Below are positions 19,380-29,665 of a stretch of DNA of 64,000 nucleotides, piece after piece. The stretch is taken from contig WHUZ01000069.1 of assembly GCA_015179045.1 (NCBI GenBank), forward strand, positions 276,681 to 340,680, read 5' to 3'. The position numbers and the translations under genes were made by a program. The stretch comes from Kalaharituber pfeilii (Eukaryota; Ascomycota; Pezizomycetes; Pezizales; Pezizaceae). The first letter of the stretch is position 1, and each line of letters begins with the position of its first letter. Under the pieces are notes generated by a model that did not search any database, was not told where the DNA came from, and worked only from the letters and a program-made list of their open reading frames with translations.

Positions 19380-20632
19380 CTACTCGTCTCGGTGGGGGTC
19401 GTGGTCGAGGTTTAGCAGGGTAGGAGTCGTGGAAACGTTGGACCAACAAGGGGGCGTTAGCACACGACTCTGCAGGTTCCCAGGTGGGGTGGTCGTAACC
19501 AGTCCAGCGAACGAGGTATTCCAGCTTGTTGTACCTTCGGCGGGAGTCAAGGATTTCTTCAATTTCGTACTCCTCTTCATCTTCAACAATGACGGGGGGT
19601 GGCGGTTCTTGGGTCTGGCCGGGGAGGGGGTCGGTGCGACAGGTTCAAGCAGGGAGGTGTGAAACACGGGATGGACCTTCATTGAGGGGGGGAGTTCGAG
19701 CTTAAACGCATGGGAGGAAATCTTCTCTTGGATCTTGAACCTTCCCAATCTCTTATTGTCAAGCTTTCCAGAGCGTCGCGTGGTACGCAGGTTTCGTCGA
19801 AGTAACCAGACCTCATCACCGACGTCATACTTGGGTGCGGGTAGGTGATGCCGGTCAGAGTTTTCGGCCTGTACAGCTTGAGCCCACTTGATTTCAGTTC
19901 ACAGGTACTCCTCAAGGGCCTGTAGGCGGTCAGCATACTCCTGAAGGACCGGAAGGCTGGGTAACTTGGTATTGGGCTTGGGGAGCAGGGTGTAGCGCGG
20001 ATGGTAGCCATAATTGGCGAAGAAGGGGGTTACTCCCGTGGTTGAGGACAGGGTATTGTTGTATGCGAATTCGGCCAAGGTGAGAAGGTCAGCCCAGTTG
20101 TCCTGTTGGTAGTTGCAGTATCCCCGCAGGTACTGTTCCAGGATCGCGTTGACTCGCTCGGTTTGTCCATCGGTCTGGGGGTGGAAGCTGGTTGAGAGTT
20201 TCTGTTGGCTTCCGAGAAGTTCGCAGAGGGTTCTGGAGAATTCGGAGGTGAACTGGGTACCCCTATCGGAGACAATGGATTCTGGCAAGCCATGTAATCT
20301 GAACACGTGATCGAAAAAGAGCTGGGCGGTATCCTTGGAGTTGGCATCGGACCGGATAGCGAGGTAATGCGCCATTTTCGTGAGGCGGTCCACCACAACT
20401 AAGATCGCATCCTTACCATTAGACTCAGGCAGTCCGGTGATGAAGTCCATGGACAGGGAATTCCACCTTCTTTGAGGTATTTCTAAGGGTTTCAGGAGTC
20501 CGTAGGGTGCATGGCGAACAGGTTTGATACGGGAGCAGGTGTCACAGTTCCGGATGTAGCGGGCTATGGTTGTACGCATGCCAGGCCAGTAGTAGTTTCG
20601 GGACAAAATCTCGTATGTCGAAGCTTGCCCTG
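19380..20632 (-). pseudogene. gypsy-2 integrase and chromodomain
   Basis: Integrase zinc domain ends NYYWPGMRTTIARYIRNCDT-C; its His half lies beyond the LINE insertion at 20634. Core residues are intact: D in SMDFITGLP, D in IVSDRGTQFTS, E in GQTERVNAI. The core reads cleanly to a stop at 19899, after which a frame change leads to KLELPPSMKVHPVFHTSLLE and, in a third frame, a chromodomain (EEYEIEEILDSRRRYNKLEY, then LVRWTGYDHPTWEP). Chromodomains of chromoviruses direct integration to H3K9-methylated chromatin, which fits this setting. Confidence 0.87.
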
Positions 20633-20633
20633 G

Positions 20634-21139
20634 TTTTTTTTTTTTTTTTTTTTTTTCTTATATCATTACTCGCGTGCCGCCCTGGGGGCTATGGCGAGAT
20701 TAGTTACATGAGATTAGATACATATGAAGGTAGAGGAAAAGGAATAAGAAAAGATCCTGTGTATCTCCTATGCCCCTGCCCACTCCAAGATGTCTCTAAG
20801 TGGGTCTGTGTCCTTGATCTTCGGAGGAGTGACCAAGTCTTGCATGCCTCCTGGCCACTTTCGTTTCCATGTCCTGCACCTAGTGAGCACATGTTCAGTA
20901 GTCTCCTCCTCCTCCCCACACCATCGACATTCTGGGCTGTCTGCTTTCCCGATTTCGTACTGCCATTTCCGTAGTAACTTGCCGCCCAGTATTCCTGCTA
21001 GTGTGGCTATGTGTCGACTTCCAAGTCTTGTCAAGGGACGGTAGCTGAGCCCTAGCCGGTTTCTCTCTGTGGCGCGCTGATGTCTCGAGGTTTGTCGTAT
21101 CCCATCTTCTGTTATGGTTTCATCTTGGTAGGGAGGCAT
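20634..21139 (-). mobile_element. 5'-truncated LINE-A inside gypsy-2 (first)
   Basis: 506-bp insertion with T run and TSD TTGCCCTGG (20625-20633, 21140-21148). Encodes the LINE C-terminus: ATERNRLGLSYRPLTRLGSR, a CCHC motif CRWCGEEEETTEHVLTRC, and TWKRKWPGG. It separates the two halves of the gypsy-2 integrase zinc domain (GHPGQ on one side, ILSRNYYWPG on the other). Confidence 0.9.
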
Positions 21140-21217
21140 TTGCCCTGGGTGTCCTGCTGCGGGGTGGTCGTGACAGGTACGAATAATCTTGGTTCGTAGT
21201 TCGAGGTTGTCAGGGAT

Positions 21218-21592
21218 TTTTTTTTTTTTTTTTTTTTTATTTCATTAATCGCATGCCGCCCTATGGGCTATGGCGATGTTTAACAGTACATTAAAAGTAA
21301 ACATGAATCAAGTTAGCAATGAAAATGTCTTCACTCCTTCCCCGCCCATTCGAGTATCTCCACCAGGTTCTGGTCCTTGTCTATTTTCCTTAGTCCTTCC
21401 GCTCCTCCCCATTTCTTTTCCCATGCGTCGCAATTTTGTATGTGTTCCCAGTTTTCCAGGGCCTTCCCGCACCATCGGCATTCGGGTGACTCGGCTTTCC
21501 CAATTCGGTGTCTCCATTCTTTTAGCCCCTTGTTCCCGAAGATCCCGGCCAGTGTTGAGAGAAACTTCCTTCGATTCACTAGCTGCGTTGGT
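21218..21592 (-). mobile_element. 5'-truncated LINE-A inside gypsy-2 (second)
   Basis: 375-bp insertion with T run and perfect 13-bp TSD GGTTGTCAGGGAT (21205-21217, 21593-21605). Contains only the C-terminal region (FLSTLAGIFGNKGLKEWRHR, CCHC CRWCGKALENWEHIQNC) and 3' UTR. The host pol reads ...VLYIYGLVYIPDN before it and LELRTKIIRTC after it. Confidence 0.9.
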
Positions 21593-21660
21593 GGTTGTCA
21601 GGGATGTATACCAGTCCGTAGATGTATAAGACACCGTCCTTGAAGTCGCATTCTCCCAGA

Positions 21661-21974
21661 TAGTGAGCGGCACGAGCTAGCTCGAGCCGAGCTGGAGGGT
21701 GAGCTCGAGCCTGGATTGATTATATACATAATATTGGCAAACTAAACTAAACTAAGCTAAATTTTCATCTTTCTCACTACTATCAGCTAAATTGTGCATG
21801 TCGAAGTTGTTGGTAGGTCAGAATGAGCTCCAAGTCTCTAATTATTACTATATTAGGTATTTACAGTTTATGAAACCTTGCACTGGCTAAGCATTTTAGC
21901 GAGCTGTCAAGAAAAACACTAGCATGATCTTGGCTCGTTTGAGCTCGAGCTGGCTCGGCTCGTGCCGCTCACTA
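21661..21974 (-). mobile_element. hAT-type MITE monomer inside gypsy-2
   Basis: 314 bp with TAGTGAGCGGCACGAGC / GCTCGTGCCGCTCACTA ends and perfect 8-bp TSD CTCCCAGA (21653-21660, 21975-21982). In the opposite orientation to the dimer at 16096-16748 and sharing its interior (AAACTAAACTAAACTAAGCT; GAATGAGCTCCAAGTCTCTA). No ORF; must be mobilised by a hAT transposase not present here. Confidence 0.93.
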
Positions 21975-22055
21975 CTCCCAGAGGGACCTTGGGATGTCGT
22001 TTTTCTCCTGCCTTCCGTATGTCCTGGGCGAAGGAGTCGGTTTGGGTCAGGGTCT

Positions 22056-22118
22056 TTTTTTTTTTTATATATATATATCACGTGACCCCGCTTGTAGCTG
22101 TTCGCCATGGCAGGGCAA
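22056..22118 (-). mobile_element. LINE-B tail micro-insertion (63 bp)
   Basis: On the minus strand: CCCTGCCATGGCGAACAGCT, ACAAGCGGGGTCACGTGATA, a TA run and A tail. Perfect 12-bp TSD GGGTCAGGGTCT (22044-22055, 22119-22130). The tail matches the LINE at 30330-39667 (CCTGCCATGGCCAAGTGCTA, CAAGCGGGGTTATATGAT). Confidence 0.88.
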
Positions 22119-22274
22119 GGGTCAGGGTCTGGATCTCGGCTTCATGACTATTTACCATAGCGTTCAAGGAGAAGGAGCAGAATTTTTCGCCTGGAATGAC
22201 TTCTTGTATTGGCCTAGCACGATTATCCCCCTCCTTAGGAAGATCTCCAGATCGTCTTGTCAGCGCATCAGCTT

Positions 22275-22335
22275 GCCCTGCCATGGCGAACAGCTACAAG
22301 CGGGGTCACGTGAAATAAAAAAAAAAATAAAAAAA
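22275..22335 (+). mobile_element. LINE-B tail micro-insertion (61 bp)
   Basis: CCCTGCCATGGCGAACAGCT, ACAAGCGGGGTCACGTGAAA and A tail, with perfect 13-bp TSD AGCGCATCAGCTT (22262-22274, 22336-22348). Removing it restores the gypsy-2 RNase H end KADALTRRSGDLPKEGD. It lies 157 bp from, and in the opposite orientation to, the other LINE-B tail insertion. Confidence 0.9.
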
Positions 22336-22348
22336 AGCGCATCAGCTT

Positions 22349-24632
22349 TCCCGTTCTTCTCCCCGGGGCGGAAGGTAATCTTAAAGTCGTATTGGGCTAA
22401 CTCGCCTGCCCATCGAGCTTGGCGGCGGTTCAACAAGGTCTTTGACTTGAACGTTTCTAGGTTGTGATGGTCGGTAATGATGGTGAATGGCTGCGGTAGT
22501 GCATGTAGGTATATGTGCCCAGTGTTCCCAACCGGCCTGGCTTGGCAGGCCTGAAACAGCCCAGGCCGGCCAGGCCAAGGTTCCAGATGGCCCAGGCCGG
22601 TCCAGGCCATACCCTTGGCCTGGCCTGACCGGCCCGTTGGGAACACTGTATGTGCCACTCATTGACTGCCTGTACGATGGCCAATAGTTCCTTATCTCCA
22701 ATTCCGTAGTTGCCTTCTGCTGGTGACATTTTCTTACTCATAAAAGCAACTGGGTGCAGTACCATTTTGCCGTTCTCGGGGAATTTTTGTGACAGGATTC
22801 CGGATGTGGTATGGTCGGAGGCATCGGTTTCCAGGATCGTTTCCAGTTCGGGTTCAAAGTGCCGTAGTATGGGTGCGGAGGTGAAGGCTTCCTTCAGTTT
22901 CTCGAATACCTGGCTACATTCCTCATTCCACTTGAACTCGGCTCCTTTTCTCAGCAGGTTGAAGAAGGGTTGGCAAATTGCCAAGTACTGGTGAATAAAC
23001 CTTCGGTAGAAGTTCTCGAACCCTAGGAAGCATTGAAGGTCCTTGGTGGAGTTGGGTGTTTCCCATTCAGTAATGGCTGAAACCTTCGCGGGGTCCATTC
23101 TGATGCCTTGTTCGGAGATGATAAATCCTAGAAAACACGTTTCTGTGACAGAGAATTCGCACTTTTCCGGTTTGACAAAGAGCCCGGCTTCCTGGAGTTT
23201 GGCTAGCACTTTCCGTACCTGGTTCCTATGCTCACTCTTGTTCTTGGAGTATATCAGGATGTCGTCAAGGTATACGCAGCAAAAAGACGTCGAGGTATTC
23301 CCTCAAGGTGTCGTTCACGAATCGTTGACATGTTGCTGGGGCGTTGGTGAGTCCAAAGGGCATGACGAGAAATTCAAACAGTCCGTACCGAGTCCGGAAA
23401 GCCGTTTTCCACTCATCGCCTTCCTTGATTCGAATGAGGTTGAAGGCAGAGCGAAGGTCTAGTCGAGTGAAAATTCGTGCTCCTCGGACCTGGTTCAGGG
23501 TCTCTTCAATTCTAGGCAATGGGTATCGATCCTTCTTGGTGATGTCGTTCAAGGCTCGGTAGTCAACGCAGAGGCGGAGCGATCCATCCTTCTTCTTGAC
23601 AAATAAGATGGGTGAGGCGGCGGAGGAGGAGGACGGTCGAATAAAGGATTTGGCTAGGTTTTCGTCTAGCCAGCGACGGACCTCCTGTAATTCTGAGTCT
23701 GACATAGAGTACATTCGTCCAAATGGTGGCTTAGTCCCTCCTCCAGGGGTATCTCGTGGTCTACGTACCGGTGGGGTGGAGGTATGTCCGCTTCCTTCTT
23801 GCTGAAGAGGGGTAGAAAGTCGTGGTATTCGGAGGGCACCAATTCATGGGTGGGTTTGTTGCTAGGTTCGACTACTGGAGCTGCGGCGATGACACTAATC
23901 TGACTACCAGGTTGTGATGAGGCTATCTTAAAGGCGGCGCGGGATACCATGGCGATTCTGTGTTGTGTTGTCTGCATAAGGGGAGGGTCTTTTGCCTGGT
24001 AGGTAAGCAGTGGCTTGACAGTAACCGGAAGCCAATAGGATAGTGTTCTTTTCCTAATCGATGACGGGGTTATGCCGCCGTAGCCAGGTTCTGCCCAAGA
24101 TCATGTTCCATCCTCCCAGCTTGGTTACCTGGAAGGTGAGTTCTTCTTCGTGTTGGTCTATGGCTAGCTTCAGAGTGCAGGTATGTGTGATATCTCCAGC
24201 GATAGAGGCTCGTCCATCTACCACCGTTAGCTTCTTGGGTCTAGGTTTCAGGGTCATAGGCAGGTTCAGGGTTATAGCAAGGTCTCGGTCAATAAACTGG
24301 GAGGTAGCTCCCGAGTCTATCATACAGGTAGATTTAATGGAATCATTAACAACACAGGACAGGATTAAAGGGTCTTCTCCTCCTAGGTCTCCGGAAATAG
24401 AAATAGACGAAATGAAATGATGAAGGCGATTCCTCTTGTTCCTCCTTTTCCTAGCCTTCCTTGAGATTCCCAATTCCTTATTACCAGTTCCTTCCATCAG
24501 TACTTCCTCCAAAAGACAACAACGATTAACAGAACACAAGATAAAAGCAGAGCACGAAGCAGGAGCGGAGGCAGAACCAGAAACAACGGCAGAAGCCGGG
24601 ACAGGTTCAGGGTAGATGGCACCAGGTAGCAT
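22349..24632 (-). pseudogene. gypsy-2 protease, RT and RNase H
   Basis: Protease: MIDSGATSQFIDRDLAI (classic DSGA) and MILGRTWLRRHNP, 24054-24632. [80 protein letters not shown]; a one-base shift at about 23270 lies next to the [11 protein letters not shown] polymerase motif. RNase H: ETDASDHTTSGILSQ, DKELLAIVQAVNEW. Breaks are single-base shifts plus the MITE and micro-insertions; catalytic residues remain. A shift between protease and RT near 23700-24050 is also needed. Confidence 0.87.
22520..22648. mobile_element. Short GC-rich hAT-like MITE (129 bp)
   Basis: Ends CAGTGTTCCCAACCGGCC and GGCCCGTTGGGAACACTG are inverted repeats, and the 8-bp TSD TATGTGCC is perfect (22512-22519, 22649-22656). 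The interior is a run of CCAGGCCGG-like palindromes that could fold into one hairpin. CAGTG ends and 8-bp TSD indicate hAT. Excision restores the gypsy-2 RNase H reading (NEWHIYLHALPQPFTIITDH). Confidence 0.9.
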
Positions 24633-24673
24633 CCTGGCACTCTTCAGACGGCCATCATATGCTGAAGAGGATA

Positions 24674-25885
24674 CTAGTTTTTTGGCTCAGCGGTAACATA
24701 GAGAGGGGAAGCGTTGGCGGGAGGACCAGGGGATTCAGTGTTGGCGGTTCTAATCATTTGGGTTTTTCCTCGAAGAGGGCAATTGTTGGTCCAATGCCCT
24801 GGTTGTCCACAGTACATGCACAAATTATTTTCCCATCGCCTCTTTTTTTCTTCATCTGAGAGGGGTCCTCGCTTCCGGCTGATTTGGGTTTGAGTTGCTG
24901 AGAGGTCCATTGGGGCAGTTCCTCCGGGGCCTGTGAAGGGTGAGGGGCAGTGGGTTTGGTGATAGAGGCAGGAGTGAAGGCGTGTAAGGCTCTGTTCTTG
25001 TTATCGATACCTATACACAGCCTGACGAAAGCGTCGAAGTTGGTCGGCTCGTTGAGGACGCTGATGAGGTGGTTCTTGACCTGGAACCGGAGCCCATTTC
25101 GGAAAAAGTCGATCTTTGTTTGGTCATCGTATCCAAGAGTCGCGGCCAGGGGGGCAAATTTCGTATGGTAGGTGGAACAATTGTCGTTGCCTTGCTTAAG
25201 GGCTTTTAGTTTCCTTTCGGCGGTCGTTCTGGTGTCAGGATCATCGAAGGTGGCTCTCAAAGCGGCGACAAAGGCAGCATAGTCTGTGAAGGTGACTTGT
25301 CCTGTACTTTCATTAAAGTGGGGTTGGAACCATTGCCTGGCGTTTGCGGACAGGTAGGAGGCGGCGTAGGAGAGTTTCTTGGTGTCACTGTCATAGTGGG
25401 ATGGGTCGGCGTTGAAGCCGAGGTGTAACTGAGTGACAAACTCCTTAAACCTCTCTCTGGTTCCATCGAATGGGGTTGGGTCTGCAACTTTCGGGGCCTT
25501 GGAACTTTCCGTTACTTGGGTACTTCCCTGAGTTACGGTTTGTGCTGAGATGGCATTGAGTCGTTGCTGGACGCCGTAACGGAAGCCTTGGTATTAGTAC
25601 TTCCACAAGGTTTCGGCCATCTTAGTGGTGCCGTGCTCACTGTTCAGGTATATTGAAGTTTGCTGCAAATCCTTGGATTGCTGAGATCACTCCACTACCG
25701 TGAGCTGAGTAGATGTAGGTTACAAACTCTCCAGGAGTGCCAACGGCAATAGTCGGGGAGTTGTCAGGGACTAGGGGGGTGGTAGTGATGGTGGCACACA
25801 GGGCTGTCCAGGCAGTCGTGATTTGTGATGCTGTGTCGGAGGGGTTACTAGTTGAGTTGCTGGCGATTCCCGGCGTTCCAGACAT
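24674..25885 (-). pseudogene. gag: gypsy-2 Gag
   Basis: Start chosen at ATG 25885 (MSGTPGIASNSTSNPSDTAS), just inside the 5' LTR and primer site. A frameshift near 25640 and another near 25260 divide it. The capsid region includes PFDGTREKFKEFVTQLHLGF and ATFDDPDTRTTAERKLKALK; the nucleocapsid has a complete CCHC knuckle CMYCGQPGHWTNNC (in the 24674-24910 frame). It lies upstream of protease, as expected. Confidence 0.82.
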
Positions 25886-25905
25886 AGCGGCGACCGATTG
25901 GTGCG

Positions 25906-25914
25906 ACGTAACAA
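25906..25914 (-). promoter_or_regulatory. gypsy-2 self-priming primer-binding site
   Basis: Next to the 5' LTR, two bases in, the minus strand reads TTGTTACGT. Its complement ACGTAACAA lies in the LTR about 40 nt after the TATA-like box (18890-18898 here; also 41848-41856 in the solo LTR). The 5' LTR itself carries ACGCAACAA, one transition away. This suggests Tf1-like self-priming rather than a tRNA primer. Confidence 0.5.
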
Positions 25915-25916
25915 AG

Positions 25917-26514
25917 TGTAACGAATGGGTCAGGGCCGGGGTCGAGATACAGGGTAGGCAATGGGTGCCAGGTAGGCAGTGGGTGCTCGGGAGGCAGTGG
26001 GTGCCCGGGAGGCAGCGGAGTTCATGGCGGGTAGAGACAGTCGGCACTATATGATGTAGATGTATGCAGAATTACGTACAGCCTGAGGGTGCATACAAGT
26101 TGTTGCGTGAGGAGCAGAGAGGGAGGTGGGGATGAGCCTCCTTTATCGAGAGCCCAGGAACTTGGCAGAAGAACATTCTAGAGAATCAAACGAGGATAGA
26201 AACTTGGTAGAAGAACATTCTAGATACAGGAGAATTAAACTAGCGTGGGAGAAACTTCGAGCTAATGTAGGAGAACATTCTGGAGGAATTATAGATGCAA
26301 GAGAATATGCAGGAACATATGGACAGCGACTGGGATGCAAGTAGCTGCTGTACATAAGGACTCGGGGCTGGCGGCGAGGATCGGAGCTTTCAGGCACTGC
26401 TGCTACACGGCGGCTCAGCAGGAGTTCGGGCTATGGCAAGGTCTCGGGGTCTCGGGTCTCGTGTGTCATGTGTGTAAAGAGTATTTCGGCCGTGGTGGAG
26501 GTTGGTTTGTTACA
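25917..26514 (-). repeat. 5' LTR of gypsy-2
   Basis: 598 bp; longer than the partner because a ~20-bp GGCAGTGGGTGCCCGGGAG unit is present three times (25956-26013) against once. Differences from the other LTR are mostly transitions. Confidence 0.88.
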
Positions 26515-27206
26515 TACTCCCACTAGAACCATATCGAAGTCTATACCCTCTTGAAACTAGAAAGCCAAATCTTCTACCCTAACCCAACTATCTACTAATA
26601 CCACCAGCTCCAGATATAGTATTATAATATATGGGATTGGCTTGAGAAAAAATCTTAGGAATATTTAAAGATAGCTAGGAGCTGACAATAAAGACTTGAG
26701 ACAAATAACTAGAATAAGATCGCTATAAAATAAGAAAACACTTATCAGTGAGGAGGCAAAGCAGACAAGCTCAGTGATTATTTAGCTAAAAAATAATAAA
26801 GAAACAGACAGGGTAAGACTTGAAGAGAGATAGTTGAGATTATGTTGATACAAGTAACACAGAGAACAGAAATAGGACATTCCTTATATTAGCTCACCTA
26901 TGATACTAGAGAGAACAGTAGGCCTTACATGTATTTAGTCATTTAGTTAGCAGTTTTTCTTTAATATAAACTCTTATTATAGCCTATAGGGTGGTACATA
27001 AGTAATGAAATAAAAAAAAAAAAAAAAAAATATTCAGAATGCTTATAGTTGTTATACTAATACCTAAAATGGTGAAGTTAATAATAATTATATCTACAAA
27101 AAACATATGTACCTACAATATGAGCTAAAAGAAAGTTAACTTTCTATTATAGTACTGAGTTACAAAAGAATGCCCACTCGCTATGCTCATAATGGGGGCA
27201 GTAATA
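26515..27206. pseudogene. AT-rich, RIP-mutated LINE/SINE remnant
   Basis: Very AT-rich with stops in all frames. It ends near 27029 in a poly(A) run preceded by CTCTTATTATAGCCTATAGG, which is the LINE-A tail with several C-to-T and G-to-A changes. About 26870-26955 resembles the SINE-like element (CTTACATGTATTTAG). At about 26730-26790 an eroded RNase H-like GGKADKLSDYLAKK stretch can be read. From 27030 to 27206 I see nothing recognisable. Confidence 0.5.
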
Positions 27207-27374
27207 CTACCTGATTATAATACTACCTAGTTATAATACTACTTAGTAGTGATGCTACCTGATCGTGATGCTGCCTAGTCATAATACTGTCTGGTCATAA
27301 CCCTATCTAGTCATAATGCTGCCTGGTCATAATACTACTTGGTCGAGATATTGTCTGGTCGTAATACTGCCAAA
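27207..27374 (+). repeat. 16-bp tandem repeat, about 11 copies
   Basis: Regular 16-bp units of the form TCATAATACTGCCTGG with transition-type variation between copies, in the AT-rich block. Confidence 0.85.
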
Positions 27375-27715
27375 ACTTATAAGCAGGTTCAGGAATTTAG
27401 TAATATCAGATCGTATTACAAAAAGAAGAATATTGCAGTGCAATCTTAATTACTACACTCTACCTCTATACTCTACCTCTGCCGGCAATCTACTGCAGTA
27501 CTCCACTACAGTACCTCACTACAGGACTATACTACTATACTGGCTACTATATATTATAAAAAGTCTGCACTATTCAATATTACTAGTCTTACTCAAGAGT
27601 CAAAAAATGCACTTTTATGAGTATTATGTACTACTAGTACTGCTAAAAGTAAGAATGTATTGGTTATTTTGAATTACATAATTTAATAAAAATATTTAGA
27701 TCTAATTGACCTACT

Positions 27716-28370
27716 GTTATGGATTGCAACTGACTATTTGCAAACTATTGCACCACCAGGTAGAACTATCAGTACTACCTGATAGTGCGGTCGGTATATA
27801 TAGGAGTATCTATATAGGCCAGTTAGCGACTCACTTACGTTTACGTACATAGTTAAGGATCTTAGCTCCCTTAGATATCCACATATACTAGTAATCAGCT
27901 TCTCCCTGCCACCATGGCATACCAAGCTATGACATTACTCTCTCGCAGGCAGAGTACGTCTCGGACTCTCTATATATTACCCTCCAGCTACCCGTTACTG
28001 CCTTAGGGCTTTAATTTCATATGCCACCACCATACTACTTTATAACCAGTAACCGGCATGTGACTGTGAAGCTGTTTATCAAATTCAAAGGTCATCTGCA
28101 GTATCTGACATTCACTACAGGCAAGGTTTGAACCGGCGACCCGACTGGTAGTACTGTTATAGATTGCAACTGACTGTTTGCAAACTGTTGTACTAAAAAG
28201 TAAAACTACTGGTACCACCCAGTAGTATGGTCGGTATATATAGGAGTATCCATACAGGTCAGTCAACAACTTGCTTATGTTTGTATATATGGTCAAGGAT
28301 CTTGGCTCCCTCAGACATTTATATATACTAGTAATCACCTTCCCTCTGCCACCATGGCATGCTACCTGCC
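27716..28370. mobile_element. Second TRIM-like candidate (two direct repeats)
   Basis: Two ~210-bp direct repeats, 27716-27930 and 28155-28370, each starting TGTTAT(G/A)GATTGCAACTGAC, with a GGTATATATAGGAGTATC TATA-like box and ending near CTGCCACCATGGCA, enclose about 220 bp. Differences are mostly transitions. No coding domain. They may be LTRs of a tiny non-autonomous element, but exact ends and TSD were not resolved. The minus-strand frame 28003-28596 is low-complexity and unlikely to be a gene. 28371-28586 is a CTACTACT-type triplet-like stretch. Confidence 0.4.
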
Positions 28371-28788
28371 AATTGGTATTATTAAGGCACCCTCTACTAT
28401 TACATCCATTACAGCCCCCATGGCAGCTCCTGCTGCAGTCTTCATTGTAGCCTTTATAGTAGCCTCCACCACAGCCCTCACTATAGCTCTCACTACATCT
28501 TCTGCTATCAGCGTTACTGCATCTTCTGCTGTTAGCATTACTACACCTTCTACTACTAGTACCACTATATTTCTTACTATCATCTAGCATTCGCACTCAG
28601 TGTGAGTTATGAGTGGGTTTTTCTGAGTGAGTCAGTTTTCGGGTCGGTTTTTCACGCTGTAAAATGTACCCGACTCGGCTGCCGAGTGAGCCGGTATGAG
28701 TTGTATGTATGGCGGGTCAGTTTGCTATGCCGTAAAATGTACCCGACTCGGCTGCCGAGTGAGTCGGTATGAGTTGTATGTACGGCAT

Positions 28789-29665
28789 TGTTACGGGTTC
28801 ACCGCGACCATAGTGTGGGCAGCCGGTGGAGCGCGTAAAAAGCTAAAAATGCAAACGCATACGAAATGTGCATATGCGACGTAAGCGACATGCGATAGCC
28901 GGAAAGGCGCCGTAGTCGCATAATGAGTACTATATGAGCTACGCAGAGGACTAGCGAGTATCGCTAGTCAAGTGTCTTTTTGACCTGGCGGACGGTAACT
29001 TTCTACATTTACCACCTCCGTAACAGTTGACTAGCGATAAACCGGTCACCGGTTCGATGCTTAACTTATCTCGCCAATTCCCTGAGTATTAAGTATTAAA
29101 GCCGCAGAAAGTAAGACCTTACCTGAGCCAAGAGCCAAAGAGCGAGAGCCACGAGCCAGAGCCAGAGCCAAGAGCAATATGGAAGGCCATGTAAGACGGC
29201 AAAATATTGATATTAGGCGACGCTGTGTAATCCCGGCATGCCAAGTAATAATGGACGCTTGCGCAATACGTCTGAGGCAGCAGCAAGGATAAAGTGACGT
29301 ATCGGATCCCTGGCTGACATCCTGGTCGGAAGGGTCATGTAGCATAGCGCATGGAATAATCCACGACGGCCAGGGTGGGGGCAGACTCATATAGCAACCC
29401 GGAGAAGTTGCACTAAGAGAGGCGGTACTGTTACGGGTTCACCGCGACCATAGTGTGGACGGCCGGTGGAGCGCGTAAAAAGCGAAAAATGCAAGCGCAT
29501 ACGAAATGCGCATATGCGACGTAACCGACATGCGACAGCCGGAAAGGCGCCGCAGTCGCATAATGAGTACTATATGAGCTACGCAGAGGACTAGCGAGTA
29601 TCGCTAGTCAAGTGTCTTTTTGATCTGGTGGACGGTAACTTTCTGTGTTTACCACCTCCGTAACA
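28789..29665 (+). mobile_element. TRIM: 877-bp non-autonomous LTR element
   Basis: Two 237-bp LTRs (28789-29025, 29429-29665) starting TGTTACGGGTTCACC and ending CCTCCGTAACA, with only 403 bp between them, flanked by perfect 5-bp TSD GGCAT (28784-28788, 29666-29670). The interior holds a primer site and a purine tract (CTAAGAGAGGCGG) but no protein domain. LTRs differ by under a dozen substitutions. A related solo LTR is at 57345-57556. A terminal-repeat retrotransposon in miniature, dependent on enzymes from another element. Confidence 0.9.
29027..29039 (+). promoter_or_regulatory. TRIM self-priming primer-binding site
   Basis: TTGACTAGCGATA, one base after the LTR, is the exact complement of TATCGCTAGTCAA in the LTR (28959-28971), which lies about 28 nt after the TATA-like CTATATGAG. 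The LTR segment also folds as CTAGCGA-GTA-TCGCTAG. Thirteen perfect pairs support self-priming. Confidence 0.6.

Larger units (their letters stand above)
18743..26514 (-). mobile_element. gypsy-2: Ty3/gypsy chromodomain retrotransposon with six inner insertions
   Basis: Minus-strand element with LTRs at 18743-19304 and 25917-26514 (TGTAACGAACC ... TTACA) and a 5-bp TSD CACTC/TACTC differing by one transition. Order: gag, protease, RT, RNase H, integrase, chromodomain. Two LINEs, two micro-insertions and two hAT MITEs sit between 20634 and 22648, each with its own TSD, and the pol frame re-joins across them. A solo LTR of the same family is at 41187-42061. Confidence 0.92.

Noticed and set aside
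28103..28141. tRNA-like B box (GGTTTGAACC region)
   Set aside because: No acceptor or D-arm complement could be found around it.
28003..28596. Cys/Ser-rich secreted protein
   Set aside because: It spans the TRIM-like direct repeat and an AT-rich low-complexity stretch; no signal peptide and composition follows triplet-like DNA repeats.
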